13,114 nucleotides of DNA from Kiritimatiellia bacterium (GTDB lineage Bacteria > Verrucomicrobiota > Kiritimatiellia > CAIQIC01 > Lenti-01): positions 1-13,114 of the forward strand of contig JAHDSS010000383.1 of NCBI GenBank assembly GCA_018432565.1. The letters run 5' to 3'. The notes under the pieces were generated by a model. The model worked only from the letters and a program-made list of their open reading frames with translations, was not told the DNA's origin and did no database searches. Shown here in pieces: positions 7,732 through 13,114 of this stretch (position 1 is its first letter; every line of letters begins with the position of its first letter). The position numbers and the translations under genes are program-made.

Positions 7732-8307
7732 ATGCCGCGCGATTTTCCCATTCCGGCGGGGCTCGAGAGGGTGGCGGTGACGCCCGAAGCCGCCGAGCTG
7801 CCCGTGCCGCATTTCGTGGATCTGTTCATCCGCGATGCGGAAGACCGCGCCGAAGCCTACGGCGACCGGGCGGGCGGCGGTTCCTTCGTGCCCAGCGACA
7901 CCCGCTATGCCTTTCAGGTTCTGCAATGGCTGCTGCGCAGCGGTGCGCTGTCGAAGGGCGCTGCTTTTCTGGAGTGGGGCAGCGGGCAGGGGCTGGCGTC
8001 CATTTTCGCCTCGCTGCTGGGTCTGTCGGCCGTGGGGGTGGAACTGGACGAAGAGCTCGTGCGGGAATCCACCGCCCTGGCCGCCCGCTACGACGCCCCG
8101 GCCCGGTTCATCCATGGCAGCTACGATCCGGCCACCCCCGGGGTCAAGACCGTCACGGCCCGCCACCGGGCGGCGGTCTATGTGTATCCGTGGCCGGGGG
8201 AGGAGACGTATTTCCTGCAGTTGTTTCACGCCACGGCTTCGCCGGGCGCCCTCCTGCTGATGTGCCTGGGCCCCGAAGAGGTGCGGATCTTCCGGAAGAC
8301 GGGATGA
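7732..8307 (+). CDS. Class I SAM-dependent methyltransferase-like protein
   Basis: The 191-residue protein has a Rossmann methyltransferase core. The glycine-rich motif I reads FLEWGSGQG (Glu81 to Gly87), followed by helix ASIFASLLG, and the second strand VGVELDEEL supplies the acidic ribose ligand Glu104. FIHGSYDP and AAVYVYPWPGEE follow at the places of motifs II-III and IV. FLEWGSG followed by a long helix and V-G-(V/I)-E resembles the DOT1-like subgroup of class I enzymes from memory, but no substrate can be assigned. The N-terminal 75 residues include FVPSDTRYAFQVLQWLL, which probably caps the SAM site. No membrane segment. The start is seven bases after the DJ-1 stop with only a weak purine-rich stretch before it; the stop is four bases before queH. 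Co-transcription is likely; functional coupling is inference. Confidence 0.82.
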   Translation: MPRDFPIPAGLERVAVTPEAAELPVPHFVDLFIRDAEDRAEAYGDRAGGGSFVPSDTRYAFQVLQWLLRSGALSKGAAFLEWGSGQGLASIFASLLGLSAVGVELDEELVRESTALAARYDAPARFIHGSYDPATPGVKTVTARHRAAVYVYPWPGEETYFLQLFHATASPGALLLMCLGPEEVRIFRKTG

Positions 8308-8311
8308 GGAC

Positions 8312-8893
8312 ATGGGCCGGATTCTGATTCATGCCTGCTGCGCCCACTGCCTGGGCAAGACGCTGGCCGGGCTGGCCCGGGAACCGGAGCCGATGGCCCC
8401 CGTGGTGTTCTGGGGCAATCCCAACATCCATCCGCTGATCGAATGGCGCCGCCGTCTCAAGGCGGTCAAGATGCTGGCGGAGCGCGCCGGCCTGCCGCTG
8501 ATCGCCAACGAAACCTACGGGCTGGTGGAGTTCTGCCGGGCGGTTCACGGACACGAGGCGGTTCCGGAACGCTGCACCCGCTGCTATGCGCTCCGCTTGA
8601 ACCGGGCGGCCGAGGCGGCCCGGGAGAACGGCTGCAATGTCTTTACCACCACCCTCGCCACCAGCCGCCACCAGGACCACGCGCTGATCCGCGCCGCCGG
8701 AGAGGCGGCCGGGCGGGCCGTAGGCATTCCGTTTCTCTATCGCGACTGGCGGGAGGCCGAGGCCGACCCCGATCTCGTCAAGATGCTCTATCATCAGCAG
8801 TACTGCGGATGCGTGTTCAGCGAATACGACCGCTTCAAGGACACCACGACCCATCTCTGGCCTCCGCCGGGGGACGCCGCCCCGCCGCCCTGA
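8312..8893 (+). CDS. queH: Epoxyqueuosine reductase QueH (DUF208 family)
   Basis: QueH catalyses the last step of queuosine synthesis, reducing epoxyqueuosine in tRNA, and is the non-orthologous alternative to cobalamin-dependent QueG. The 193-residue protein shows the family's cysteine pattern: C9-C10 in LIHACCAHC, C88-T-R-C91 followed by Tyr in RCTRCYALRL, and C165-G-C167 in YCGCVFSEYDR. These supply ligands for the iron-sulphur cluster and adjacent iron in characterised members. Other family marks are NPNIHP with an R-R stretch downstream (EWRRRLKAV), TTTLATSRHQDH and FLYRDWRE. The cysteine motif nearly at the N-terminus supports the ATG at 8312. The last 10 residues are Pro/Ala-rich and unlikely to matter. 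No other queuosine genes are in the window. Confidence 0.95.
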   Translation: MGRILIHACCAHCLGKTLAGLAREPEPMAPVVFWGNPNIHPLIEWRRRLKAVKMLAERAGLPLIANETYGLVEFCRAVHGHEAVPERCTRCYALRLNRAAEAARENGCNVFTTTLATSRHQDHALIRAAGEAAGRAVGIPFLYRDWREAEADPDLVKMLYHQQYCGCVFSEYDRFKDTTTHLWPPPGDAAPPP

Positions 8894-8913
8894 ACCCGGT
8901 GCAGCAGCCCCGG

Positions 8914-8950
8914 AAATCCGGATTTTCCATGCCGTGGAAAATCCGGATTT
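8914..8950. repeat. Perfect 16-bp inverted repeat with 5-base loop (double palindrome)
   Basis: AAATCCGGATTTTCCA (8914-8929) and its exact reverse complement (8935-8950) flank the loop TGCCG. Each arm also contains AAATCCGGATTT, which is itself a 12-bp palindrome (8914-8925 and 8939-8950), so two identical symmetric sites lie 25 bases apart centre to centre. As RNA the 16-bp stem ends in UUUU, so it may act as a terminator after queH, although the stem is AT-rich and the U tract short. It may equally be an operator for the bactofilin genes or one copy of a dispersed palindromic repeat. Being 21 bases past the queH stop fits the terminator reading. Confidence 0.75.
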
Positions 8951-8977
8951 TGGCTTGGAGGCGGCCGCAGCCGGGGC

Positions 8978-9006
8978 TTGTCCGGACCGGGGAAAACCGG
9001 CATACT
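8978..9006 (+). promoter_or_regulatory. Candidate sigma70-type promoter for the bactofilin operon
   Basis: TTGTCC (8978-8983), a 17-base spacer and CATACT (9001-9006) match 4 of 6 consensus bases each. The start would be near 9012, giving a leader of about 36 bases that contains the GGGAGA ribosome site at 9035-9040. The double palindrome lies just upstream at -60 to -100, where a regulator could bind. Confidence 0.45.
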
Positions 9007-9047
9007 CGCCCCCAAAGAAAAACACAACCCCCCCGGGAGAACGATCC

Positions 9048-9431
9048 ATGAGCAGTGAAAACCAGGAATCGGTCATTGGCGCGGATGTCGAAATCATCGG
9101 CACCATCAAGAGCAACGGCAGCATCCGGCTGGACGGCAAGCTCGAAGGCGAGCTGCTGTGCGGCGGCAATGCCATCCTCGGCAAGAACGCGCAGGTCAAA
9201 GGCAACGTGACGGCCACATCGGTGACGATCGAGGGCAAGATCAACGGCAACCTGCTGGCCAAGGACAAGATCGAAATGAAGGCTTCGGCGACGGTCAACG
9301 GCGACATCAAGGCGCGCCGCCTGTCCGTCGAGGACGGCGTGACGTTCGTGGGCCGCTCGGAAGTCAATCCGAACAGCCAGCCGACGCCTCCGCCAGCCCC
9401 CGCCCCGCAGTCCGGCGCTCCGCAGCGGTAG
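9048..9431 (+). CDS. Bactofilin (polymer-forming cytoskeletal protein)
   Basis: Bactofilins are small proteins that polymerise without nucleotide through a right-handed beta-helix and position cell-wall enzymes. This 127-residue protein has a short polar N-terminus, then a bactofilin core (about 10-105) of short hydrophobic strands with regular glycines, such as IIGTIKSNGSIRLDGKLEGE, AQVKGNVTATSVTIEGKINGN and ATVNGDIKARRLSVEDG. A flexible Pro/Gln-rich tail of about 20 residues follows, a common arrangement in the family. The ATG at 9048 has GGGAGA seven bases upstream; in-frame codons back to 8934 run through the intergenic palindrome and are not coding. It is the first gene of a probable operon with a second bactofilin-like protein, a Mur ligase and a bPH2 protein, a context that agrees with a peptidoglycan or cell-shape role. 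Confidence 0.94.
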   Translation: MSSENQESVIGADVEIIGTIKSNGSIRLDGKLEGELLCGGNAILGKNAQVKGNVTATSVTIEGKINGNLLAKDKIEMKASATVNGDIKARRLSVEDGVTFVGRSEVNPNSQPTPPPAPAPQSGAPQR

Positions 9432-9459
9432 GCAGGTTCTCTTTCGCAACGGGACGCCG

Positions 9460-9481
9460 GCCGGCTTTCACGGAAGCCGGC
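9460..9481 (+). other. Intercistronic hairpin between the two bactofilin genes
   Basis: GCCGGCTT (9460-9467) pairs with AAGCCGGC (9474-9481) across a six-base loop. No T tract follows, so it is not a convincing terminator. It could be a processing or stability element that sets different levels of the two proteins. Confidence 0.4.
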
Positions 9482-9495
9482 GGCGGTTCCTGAAC

Positions 9496-9502
9496 GGAAG
9501 GA
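9496..9502 (+). promoter_or_regulatory. Shine-Dalgarno site deciding a GTG start
   Basis: GGAAGGA lies seven bases before the GTG at 9510 and supports this non-ATG start for the zinc-ribbon bactofilin. No ATG occurs in frame before the zinc ribbon. Confidence 0.65.
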
Positions 9503-9509
9503 TTCCGGC

Positions 9510-10250
9510 GTGGCGGCAGCCAAAAAAGCCAGGGTAGTGGACGGTTTCTCCGTCGTGCGCGGTCTCGCGCAGGCGAAGCAGGACGCCGCCTTGCCGAAAC
9601 CGGGCGCCCGGCGCCCGGCGGAAGACCTGTCGTCGCGTCCGCCCCCCGCCGCCAAGCCCGCCGACAGCCCCCATATCGTCAAGACAATCCAGCCCACCAA
9701 GCGGACGATCCGGTGTTTTGAATGCGGATACGAGTTCCAGCTGTCGGGCACCACGCGGACCATTTACTGCTCGAAATGCCGCGAGAAAATCGACATGGGC
9801 GACTATGTCATTGACCGGCCCTGGGCCGAGGAAATCAAAACGGGAGGAAGCGTCATCATCCGGGCGTCCGGGCGGCTGGAGAATGCGCGCATCCAGGCCG
9901 GCAACGTAATCCTCGAGGGCGACATGGACGACCGGTCCACCATTGAATGCACCCAATGGCTGGAACTGGGCGGTCAGGCGAATCCGAATCCCCGGCAGCT
10001 CACGATGCGCAATCTGCGCATCGCGGCCGGCAAGGCGATGAAGTTCAAGTACAAGCTGCAGGTAAACCATCTGGAGCTGATGGGGACGCTGGAAGCGGAT
10101 GTGGAGGCCGCGGGGCTGGTGTCGATCCGGGAGGGCGGCCATCTGAAGGGAACGGTGCGCGGCGCGCATCTGCAGGTGGAGGAGGGCGGGGGACTGTCGG
10201 CGCGGGTCTTCATCTGGCCCCAGGGGAATCCGCTGGCCCCGGAGGCGTGA
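9510..10250 (+). CDS. Bactofilin-like protein with N-terminal zinc ribbon
   Basis: This 246-residue protein has three parts. Residues 1-65 are Ala/Pro/Lys-rich and probably disordered. Residues 67-95 form a zinc ribbon with C69-x-x-C72 and C87-x-x-C90 (RCFECGYEF and IYCSKCREKI). Residues 105-246 show repeated short beta strands with glycine turns (SVIIRASGRLENARIQAGNV, LELMGTLEADVEAAGLVSI, GGHLKGTVRGAHLQVEEG), the layout of the bactofilin beta-helix, though more divergent than the neighbour. It may co-polymerise with the upstream bactofilin, with the ribbon binding a partner; both points are inference. No signal peptide or membrane segment. The GTG start is supported by GGAAGGA. The stop is eight bases before the Mur ligase ATG, and GGAGG at 10241-10245 inside its end probably serves that gene. 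Confidence 0.85.
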   Translation: MAAAKKARVVDGFSVVRGLAQAKQDAALPKPGARRPAEDLSSRPPPAAKPADSPHIVKTIQPTKRTIRCFECGYEFQLSGTTRTIYCSKCREKIDMGDYVIDRPWAEEIKTGGSVIIRASGRLENARIQAGNVILEGDMDDRSTIECTQWLELGGQANPNPRQLTMRNLRIAAGKAMKFKYKLQVNHLELMGTLEADVEAAGLVSIREGGHLKGTVRGAHLQVEEGGGLSARVFIWPQGNPLAPEA

Positions 10251-10258
10251 ACGGCGCC

Positions 10259-11614
10259 ATGGGCGGACACATCCACGTGGCGGGGGTGGCGGGGGTCGGC
10301 ATGAGCGCCCTGGCGCAGGCGCTCTGCTGGACCCATGATCGCGTCAGCGGTTCCGACCGGCTGCTGGATCGGGGACATTCCCTGCCTGTGCTGGATGCCC
10401 TGCGCGCGTCCGGCGTGAAGCTGGTCCCGCAGGATGGCTCCGCGGTGAATGCGCAAACCGAGGCCGTGGTGTACAGCACGGCGATCGAAGAGGGAAATCC
10501 GGATTTCGCAGCCGCGCGGCGCGCGGGGGTGCCGCTGCGGCACCGCGCGGCGGTGCTGGCGGAACTGGCGAAGGGGAAACCGGTTCTCGCGGTGGCCGGA
10601 ACGGCCGGAAAAACCACCACCACCGGCATGCTGGGCTGGACGCTGGAACAGCTCGGCGCCGACCCGACAGTGATCAACGGCGGCGCGCTGGTGGACTGGG
10701 CGGGCCCCGGGCGGGTCGGCAACGTGCGGCGCGGCAAGGCCGATGCCCCCTGGGTGGTTGAAGTGGACGAAAGCGACCGCTCGCTGCTGAATTTTCATCC
10801 GGCGTGGTCCATTCTGACCAATATCTCGCAGGATCATTTCACCCTGGCCGAGGTGCAGGATCTGTTCCGAACCTATGCGGCGCAAGTCAGGACCGGCATC
10901 GTGTGCGGCGCGGGGGTGGGGGCGATTCTCGGAACGCAGCAGGCGCAGATCGTCGAGATGGCGGCGCAACCGGAACGAACGGACGACGGCTTTGCGGTGG
11001 CGTGGCGCGGCATGAAGCTGGCCGGGCGCCAGCCCGGCGCGCACAACGCGCTGAACGCGCTGCTGGCGGCGGAGCAGTGCGCGCAGCTGGGCTATGCGCC
11101 GGAAAAGATCGCGGCGGCGCTGGGCCGGTTCGGCGGCATCCAGCGGAGGCTGGAACGGGTGGACAAGGACGGCCCGGTGCGGGTGGTGGATGAGTATGCC
11201 CACAATCCCGCGAAATTGGCGGCGGCCTGGACGGCGCTGTCCGTTCCCGGCCGGCGCATTCTGGGGGCCTGGCGCCCGCATGGCTACGGGCCGCTGCGCG
11301 CCATGCTGGAGCCGCTGACCGATGCCCTGGCCGGCGTGTGCCGGCCGAACGACCGGCTGTGGCTGCTGCCGGTCTATGATGCCGGCGGAACGGCCGACCG
11401 CTCGATCCGGTCCGATGCCCTGGCAACCCGGTTGCAGGATCGCGGAATCGCCGTCGAAGTGGCGGAGAACCTCGACGCCCTCGGTGCGGCCATGATGCGC
11501 GAAGTCCGCCCGGGGGATACGATTCTGGTCATGGGCGCGCGCGATCCCCGGCTGCCGGTCTTCGCCCGGGACATGGCGGCGCGTACCGCCGGTTTGAAAA
11601 AGGAGAACGAATGA
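10259..11614 (+). CDS. Mur ligase family protein, MurC/Mpl-like
   Basis: The 451-residue protein has the three Mur-ligase domains. The N-terminal part is MurC/Mpl-type: HIHVAGVAGVGMSALAQ, the GSD motif and YSTAIEEGNPDF. The central ATPase has P-loop GTAGKTTTTGM with Lys118, EVDESD, TNISQDH and GAHNALNALLA. The C-terminal domain has DEYAHNPAKL from Asp311 and WRPHGYGP. These enzymes add L-alanine (MurC) or a recycled tripeptide (Mpl) to UDP-MurNAc. Three points depart from canonical MurC: Ala116 where GTHGK has His, QDHFTLAEV where MurC has ADH-D, and AHNP where it has GHHP. I recall a related group annotated loosely as UDP-N-acetylmuramate-alanine ligase. It may therefore be a paralogue with another substrate. 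The ATG at 10259 is eight bases after the bactofilin stop; the end overlaps the next gene by ATGA. Confidence 0.88.
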   Translation: MGGHIHVAGVAGVGMSALAQALCWTHDRVSGSDRLLDRGHSLPVLDALRASGVKLVPQDGSAVNAQTEAVVYSTAIEEGNPDFAAARRAGVPLRHRAAVLAELAKGKPVLAVAGTAGKTTTTGMLGWTLEQLGADPTVINGGALVDWAGPGRVGNVRRGKADAPWVVEVDESDRSLLNFHPAWSILTNISQDHFTLAEVQDLFRTYAAQVRTGIVCGAGVGAILGTQQAQIVEMAAQPERTDDGFAVAWRGMKLAGRQPGAHNALNALLAAEQCAQLGYAPEKIAAALGRFGGIQRRLERVDKDGPVRVVDEYAHNPAKLAAAWTALSVPGRRILGAWRPHGYGPLRAMLEPLTDALAGVCRPNDRLWLLPVYDAGGTADRSIRSDALATRLQDRGIAVEVAENLDALGAAMMREVRPGDTILVMGARDPRLPVFARDMAARTAGLKKENE

Positions 11615-12069
11615 ACCCGACATCCGACTTTCCCGTCTTGACGGATGAAACCGTCCTGTTTGACATGCGGCCCGCCGCCCGGGCGTACATCGGTCTGATC
11701 GTGTGGGGCATTCTGCTGCTGCCGTTTTTCCTGATCGGGCTGCTGCTGCTGCTGCGGGCCTGGTACCTGGTGGCGGCCACCCGCTATCGCCTGACTACGC
11801 AGCGTCTGTTTGTGCAGCGCGGCCTGGTGGCCAAGCACCTGGAGGAAGTGGAACTGTTCCGCGTCAAGGATGTCACCCTGCGCCAGGGAGTAATCGAGCG
11901 TCTGATGGGGGTGGGGCGCGTCATTGTGCTGTCCACCGACGACACCGCCCCGCGGCTGGTTCTGACCGGCCTGCTCGATCCGCTGCAGGCCAAGGAACAG
12001 GTGCGCACGGCGTTTCGGGAAGCCCGCCGGCGCGAGGGCATGCATACGGCCGAGTTCATCCACTCGTAG
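11611..12069 (+). CDS. Membrane protein with bacterial PH domain (bPH2, YdbS-like)
   Basis: The 152-residue protein starts with about 25 cytoplasmic residues. A strongly hydrophobic stretch follows at residues 26-48 (IGLIVWGILLLPFFLIGLLL), broken by one Pro, long enough for one helix or a tight hairpin. The bPH2 (DUF304) fold comes next: YLVAATRYRLTTQRLFVQRGL, then VELFRVKDVTLRQGVIERLMGVGRVIVLS, and LTGLLDPLQAKEQVR. The Y-R-L-T-x-x-R-x-x-x-x-G-L pattern followed by a conserved D-(V/I) strand is the family hallmark. Function of bPH2 proteins is largely unassigned; membrane-associated assembly is usually supposed. The start overlaps the Mur ligase stop (ATGA at 11611-11614), with AAGGAG at 11600-11605 giving coupled translation. 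It closes the envelope operon. Confidence 0.9.
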   Translation: MNPTSDFPVLTDETVLFDMRPAARAYIGLIVWGILLLPFFLIGLLLLLRAWYLVAATRYRLTTQRLFVQRGLVAKHLEEVELFRVKDVTLRQGVIERLMGVGRVIVLSTDDTAPRLVLTGLLDPLQAKEQVRTAFREARRREGMHTAEFIHS

Positions 12070-12080
12070 AAAAAGTCTCC

Positions 12081-12109
12081 TTCACCCGGCTGTCGGGGTT
12101 TGGTAATCT
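12081..12109 (+). promoter_or_regulatory. Candidate promoter for gcvT, near-leaderless
   Basis: TTCACC (12081-12086), a 17-base spacer and TAATCT (12104-12109) form a moderate promoter match whose start would be at about 12116, two bases before the gcvT ATG. No Shine-Dalgarno is present between the -10 and the ATG. Confidence 0.35.
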
Positions 12110-12117
12110 GTGGGTTC

Positions 12118-12522
12118 ATGAACTCGCCTTCTCTTGCCCGCACGCCGTTGTTCGAACGCCTGGTCCATGCCGGAGGGCGGATGGTGGATTTTCACGGGTG
12201 GGAAATGCCGGTGCAGTTCGGCGGCATCCTGTCCGAACACCGGGCGGTGCGGACCGCCTGCGGAGTGTTCGATGTCTCCCACATGGGGCAGGTCTTCCTT
12301 TCCGGCCCCGATGCCTGCCGGCTGGTGGATAAGCTCAACTGCAACCGGATGAGCCGGGAACCCGGCCGGGGAACCTATTCGCACATGCTGGCCGAAGACG
12401 GGGGCATCCTCGACGACGCCATCACGTTCTGTCTGGCGCCGGACCGGTTCCTGGCCATCGTGAACGCGGCAACGGACGAGGCCGATTTCGAGTGGATGCG
12501 GCGGCAGGCGGGGGGGGGCTGA
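12118..12522 (+). CDS. gcvT: Glycine cleavage system T-protein, N-terminal part before a frameshift
   Basis: GcvT is the tetrahydrofolate-dependent aminomethyltransferase of the glycine cleavage system; it releases ammonia and forms methylene-THF from the lipoyl H-protein. Family marks: DFHGWEMPVQF, EHRAVRTACGVFDVSHMG, and YSHMLAEDGGILDDAITF. The ATG at 12118 begins the usual short N-terminus (NSPSLARTPLFE). An in-frame GTG-type start at 12100 would fall within the promoter candidate and add six poor residues. The frame runs through a tract of nine G (12510-12518) and stops at once at 12520-12522, while homology continues in another frame. Removing one G restores ...GGADVHLDHASSRYG. As written the product is only 134 residues of an expected 360-370. 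A homopolymer sequencing error is the most likely cause, a real mutation the alternative. Confidence 0.88.
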   Translation: MNSPSLARTPLFERLVHAGGRMVDFHGWEMPVQFGGILSEHRAVRTACGVFDVSHMGQVFLSGPDACRLVDKLNCNRMSREPGRGTYSHMLAEDGGILDDAITFCLAPDRFLAIVNAATDEADFEWMRRQAGGG

Positions 12523-13114
12523 CGTTCACCTGGACCACGCCAGCTCCCGCTACGGCATGCTGGCGGTTCAGGGCCCGAACGCTCCGGCCCTCGTGGCGGA
12601 ATTTTTTCCCGCCGCGCGGGACATTCCGCGCTTCGGCGCGGCCGAGATCCCGTACGGCGGCGAAACGGCCATCGTCATGCATACCGGCTATACCGGCGAG
12701 GATGGATTTGAAGTGGCGCTGTCCCCGGCGGGCATCGGCGCGTTCTGGGATGAATTGACGGCGCGCGGTGGACGTCACGGTCTCGTGAATTGCGGACTTG
12801 GCAGTCGCGACACCCTGCGGCTGGAAGCGGGATACCTGCTGTACGGCGCAGATGCCGATGCCACGCGCATGCCCTACGAAGCCAACTGCGGATGGGTGGT
12901 CAAGATGCAGAAGGGTGACTTTATCGGCCGGGAGGCTTTGGCCCGCCGCAAGGAAGCCGGATTCAGGGAAAAACTGACCGGGTTTCGCCTGCTGGGCCGG
13001 GGCGTGCCGCGCGCCGGCTGTTCCGTTTGGCAGGGAGACCGGCGAATCGGCGCGCTGACCAGCGCCACCTTCGCTCCAAGCCTGCAATCCGGCATTGGCG
13101 TCGGCTATCTGGCC
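12519..13114 (+). CDS. gcvT: Glycine cleavage system T-protein, C-terminal part in shifted frame (3' end outside window)
   Basis: This is the continuation of gcvT in the frame read from codon 12518-12520 and it stays open to the last base. Motifs in order: MLAVQGPNAPALV (from the Met at 12557), HTGYTGEDGFEVALSP, GLGSRDTLRLEAGYLLYGAD, and MPYEANCGWVVKMQKGDFIGREAL. A C-terminal barrel of GcvT type follows (FRLLGRGVPRAGCSV, IGALTSATFAPSL, GVGYLA). Together with the upstream part about 332 codons are visible, so only some 30-40 residues remain beyond the edge. The intact, well-conserved reading of this half argues against long-standing decay of the gene. No ribosome site precedes the Met at 12557, so independent translation is unlikely. 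Confidence 0.88.

Noticed and set aside
8934..9047. Upstream in-frame extension of the first bactofilin
   Set aside because: It would begin inside the inverted repeat and the promoter candidate, has no ribosome site, and gives non-conserved sequence; the ATG at 9048 has GGGAGA correctly spaced.
8153..9763. 536-codon - strand open frame across queH and the bactofilin genes
   Set aside because: It crosses an intergenic palindrome and several conserved + strand genes, and the translation shows no family features.
9974..11623. 549-codon - strand open frame opposite the Mur ligase
   Set aside because: Shadow of a conserved gene: Arg/His/Gln-rich composition and no motifs.
12084..12100. CCCG/CGGG stem followed by GTTT as a terminator of the envelope operon
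   Set aside because: A four-base-pair stem with three T is too weak, and it overlaps the better promoter candidate.
1..13114. Mobile element, CRISPR array, tRNA or defence system
   Set aside because: No transposase, terminal repeats, spaced direct repeats, tRNA-like cloverleaf or known defence gene was seen; the Xer gene looks like the housekeeping recombinase.

Overview
The window is a GC-rich (about two thirds G+C by eye) stretch of bacterial chromosome. Every gene I can support is on the + strand and coding density is high. The content is mostly housekeeping. The organism cannot be named from these genes with confidence. The combination of QueH, paired bactofilins, a bPH2 protein, a dprA-topA-xer cluster and a TopA with an unfamiliar tail suggests a Gram-negative lineage away from the model Proteobacteria. 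My guess is the Verrucomicrobiota/Kiritimatiellota or Planctomycetota side, at low confidence. No IS element, prophage, CRISPR array, tRNA or rRNA was seen.

Layout: (1) 1-1595, shikimate pathway: the 3' part of aroD (type I dehydroquinase), then aroB (dehydroquinate synthase). aroB has a consensus -35 directly upstream and may be nearly leaderless. (2) 1579-7085, DNA handling: an unrecognised 225-residue protein that overlaps the end of aroB and looks weakly restriction-endonuclease-like, then dprA, topA and a Xer-type tyrosine recombinase. These are tightly spaced and probably co-transcribed. The dprA-topA-xer order is a known conserved neighbourhood, in Firmicutes with trmFO between topA and xerC; trmFO is absent here. 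(3) 7092-8893: a promoter candidate, a close DJ-1-type protein, a class I methyltransferase-like protein and queH, separated by only 4-7 bases. (4) 8894-9047: an intergenic region with a striking 16-bp-arm inverted repeat and a promoter candidate. (5) 9048-12069, a likely cell-envelope operon: a short bactofilin, a second bactofilin-like protein carrying an N-terminal zinc ribbon, a divergent MurC/Mpl-type Mur ligase, and a membrane bPH2 protein overlapping it by ATGA. (6) 12118-13114: gcvT (glycine cleavage T-protein), broken by a one-base frameshift at a run of nine G and running off the window.

No single clearly new system is visible. The best leads are the TopA C-terminus (three tandem cysteine-poor repeats instead of zinc ribbons), the zinc-ribbon/bactofilin fusion in a peptidoglycan-linked operon, the double palindrome before the bactofilins, the unknown gene between aroB and dprA, and the G9 frameshift in gcvT. 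All database-type statements below come from memory of the families; no search was run.
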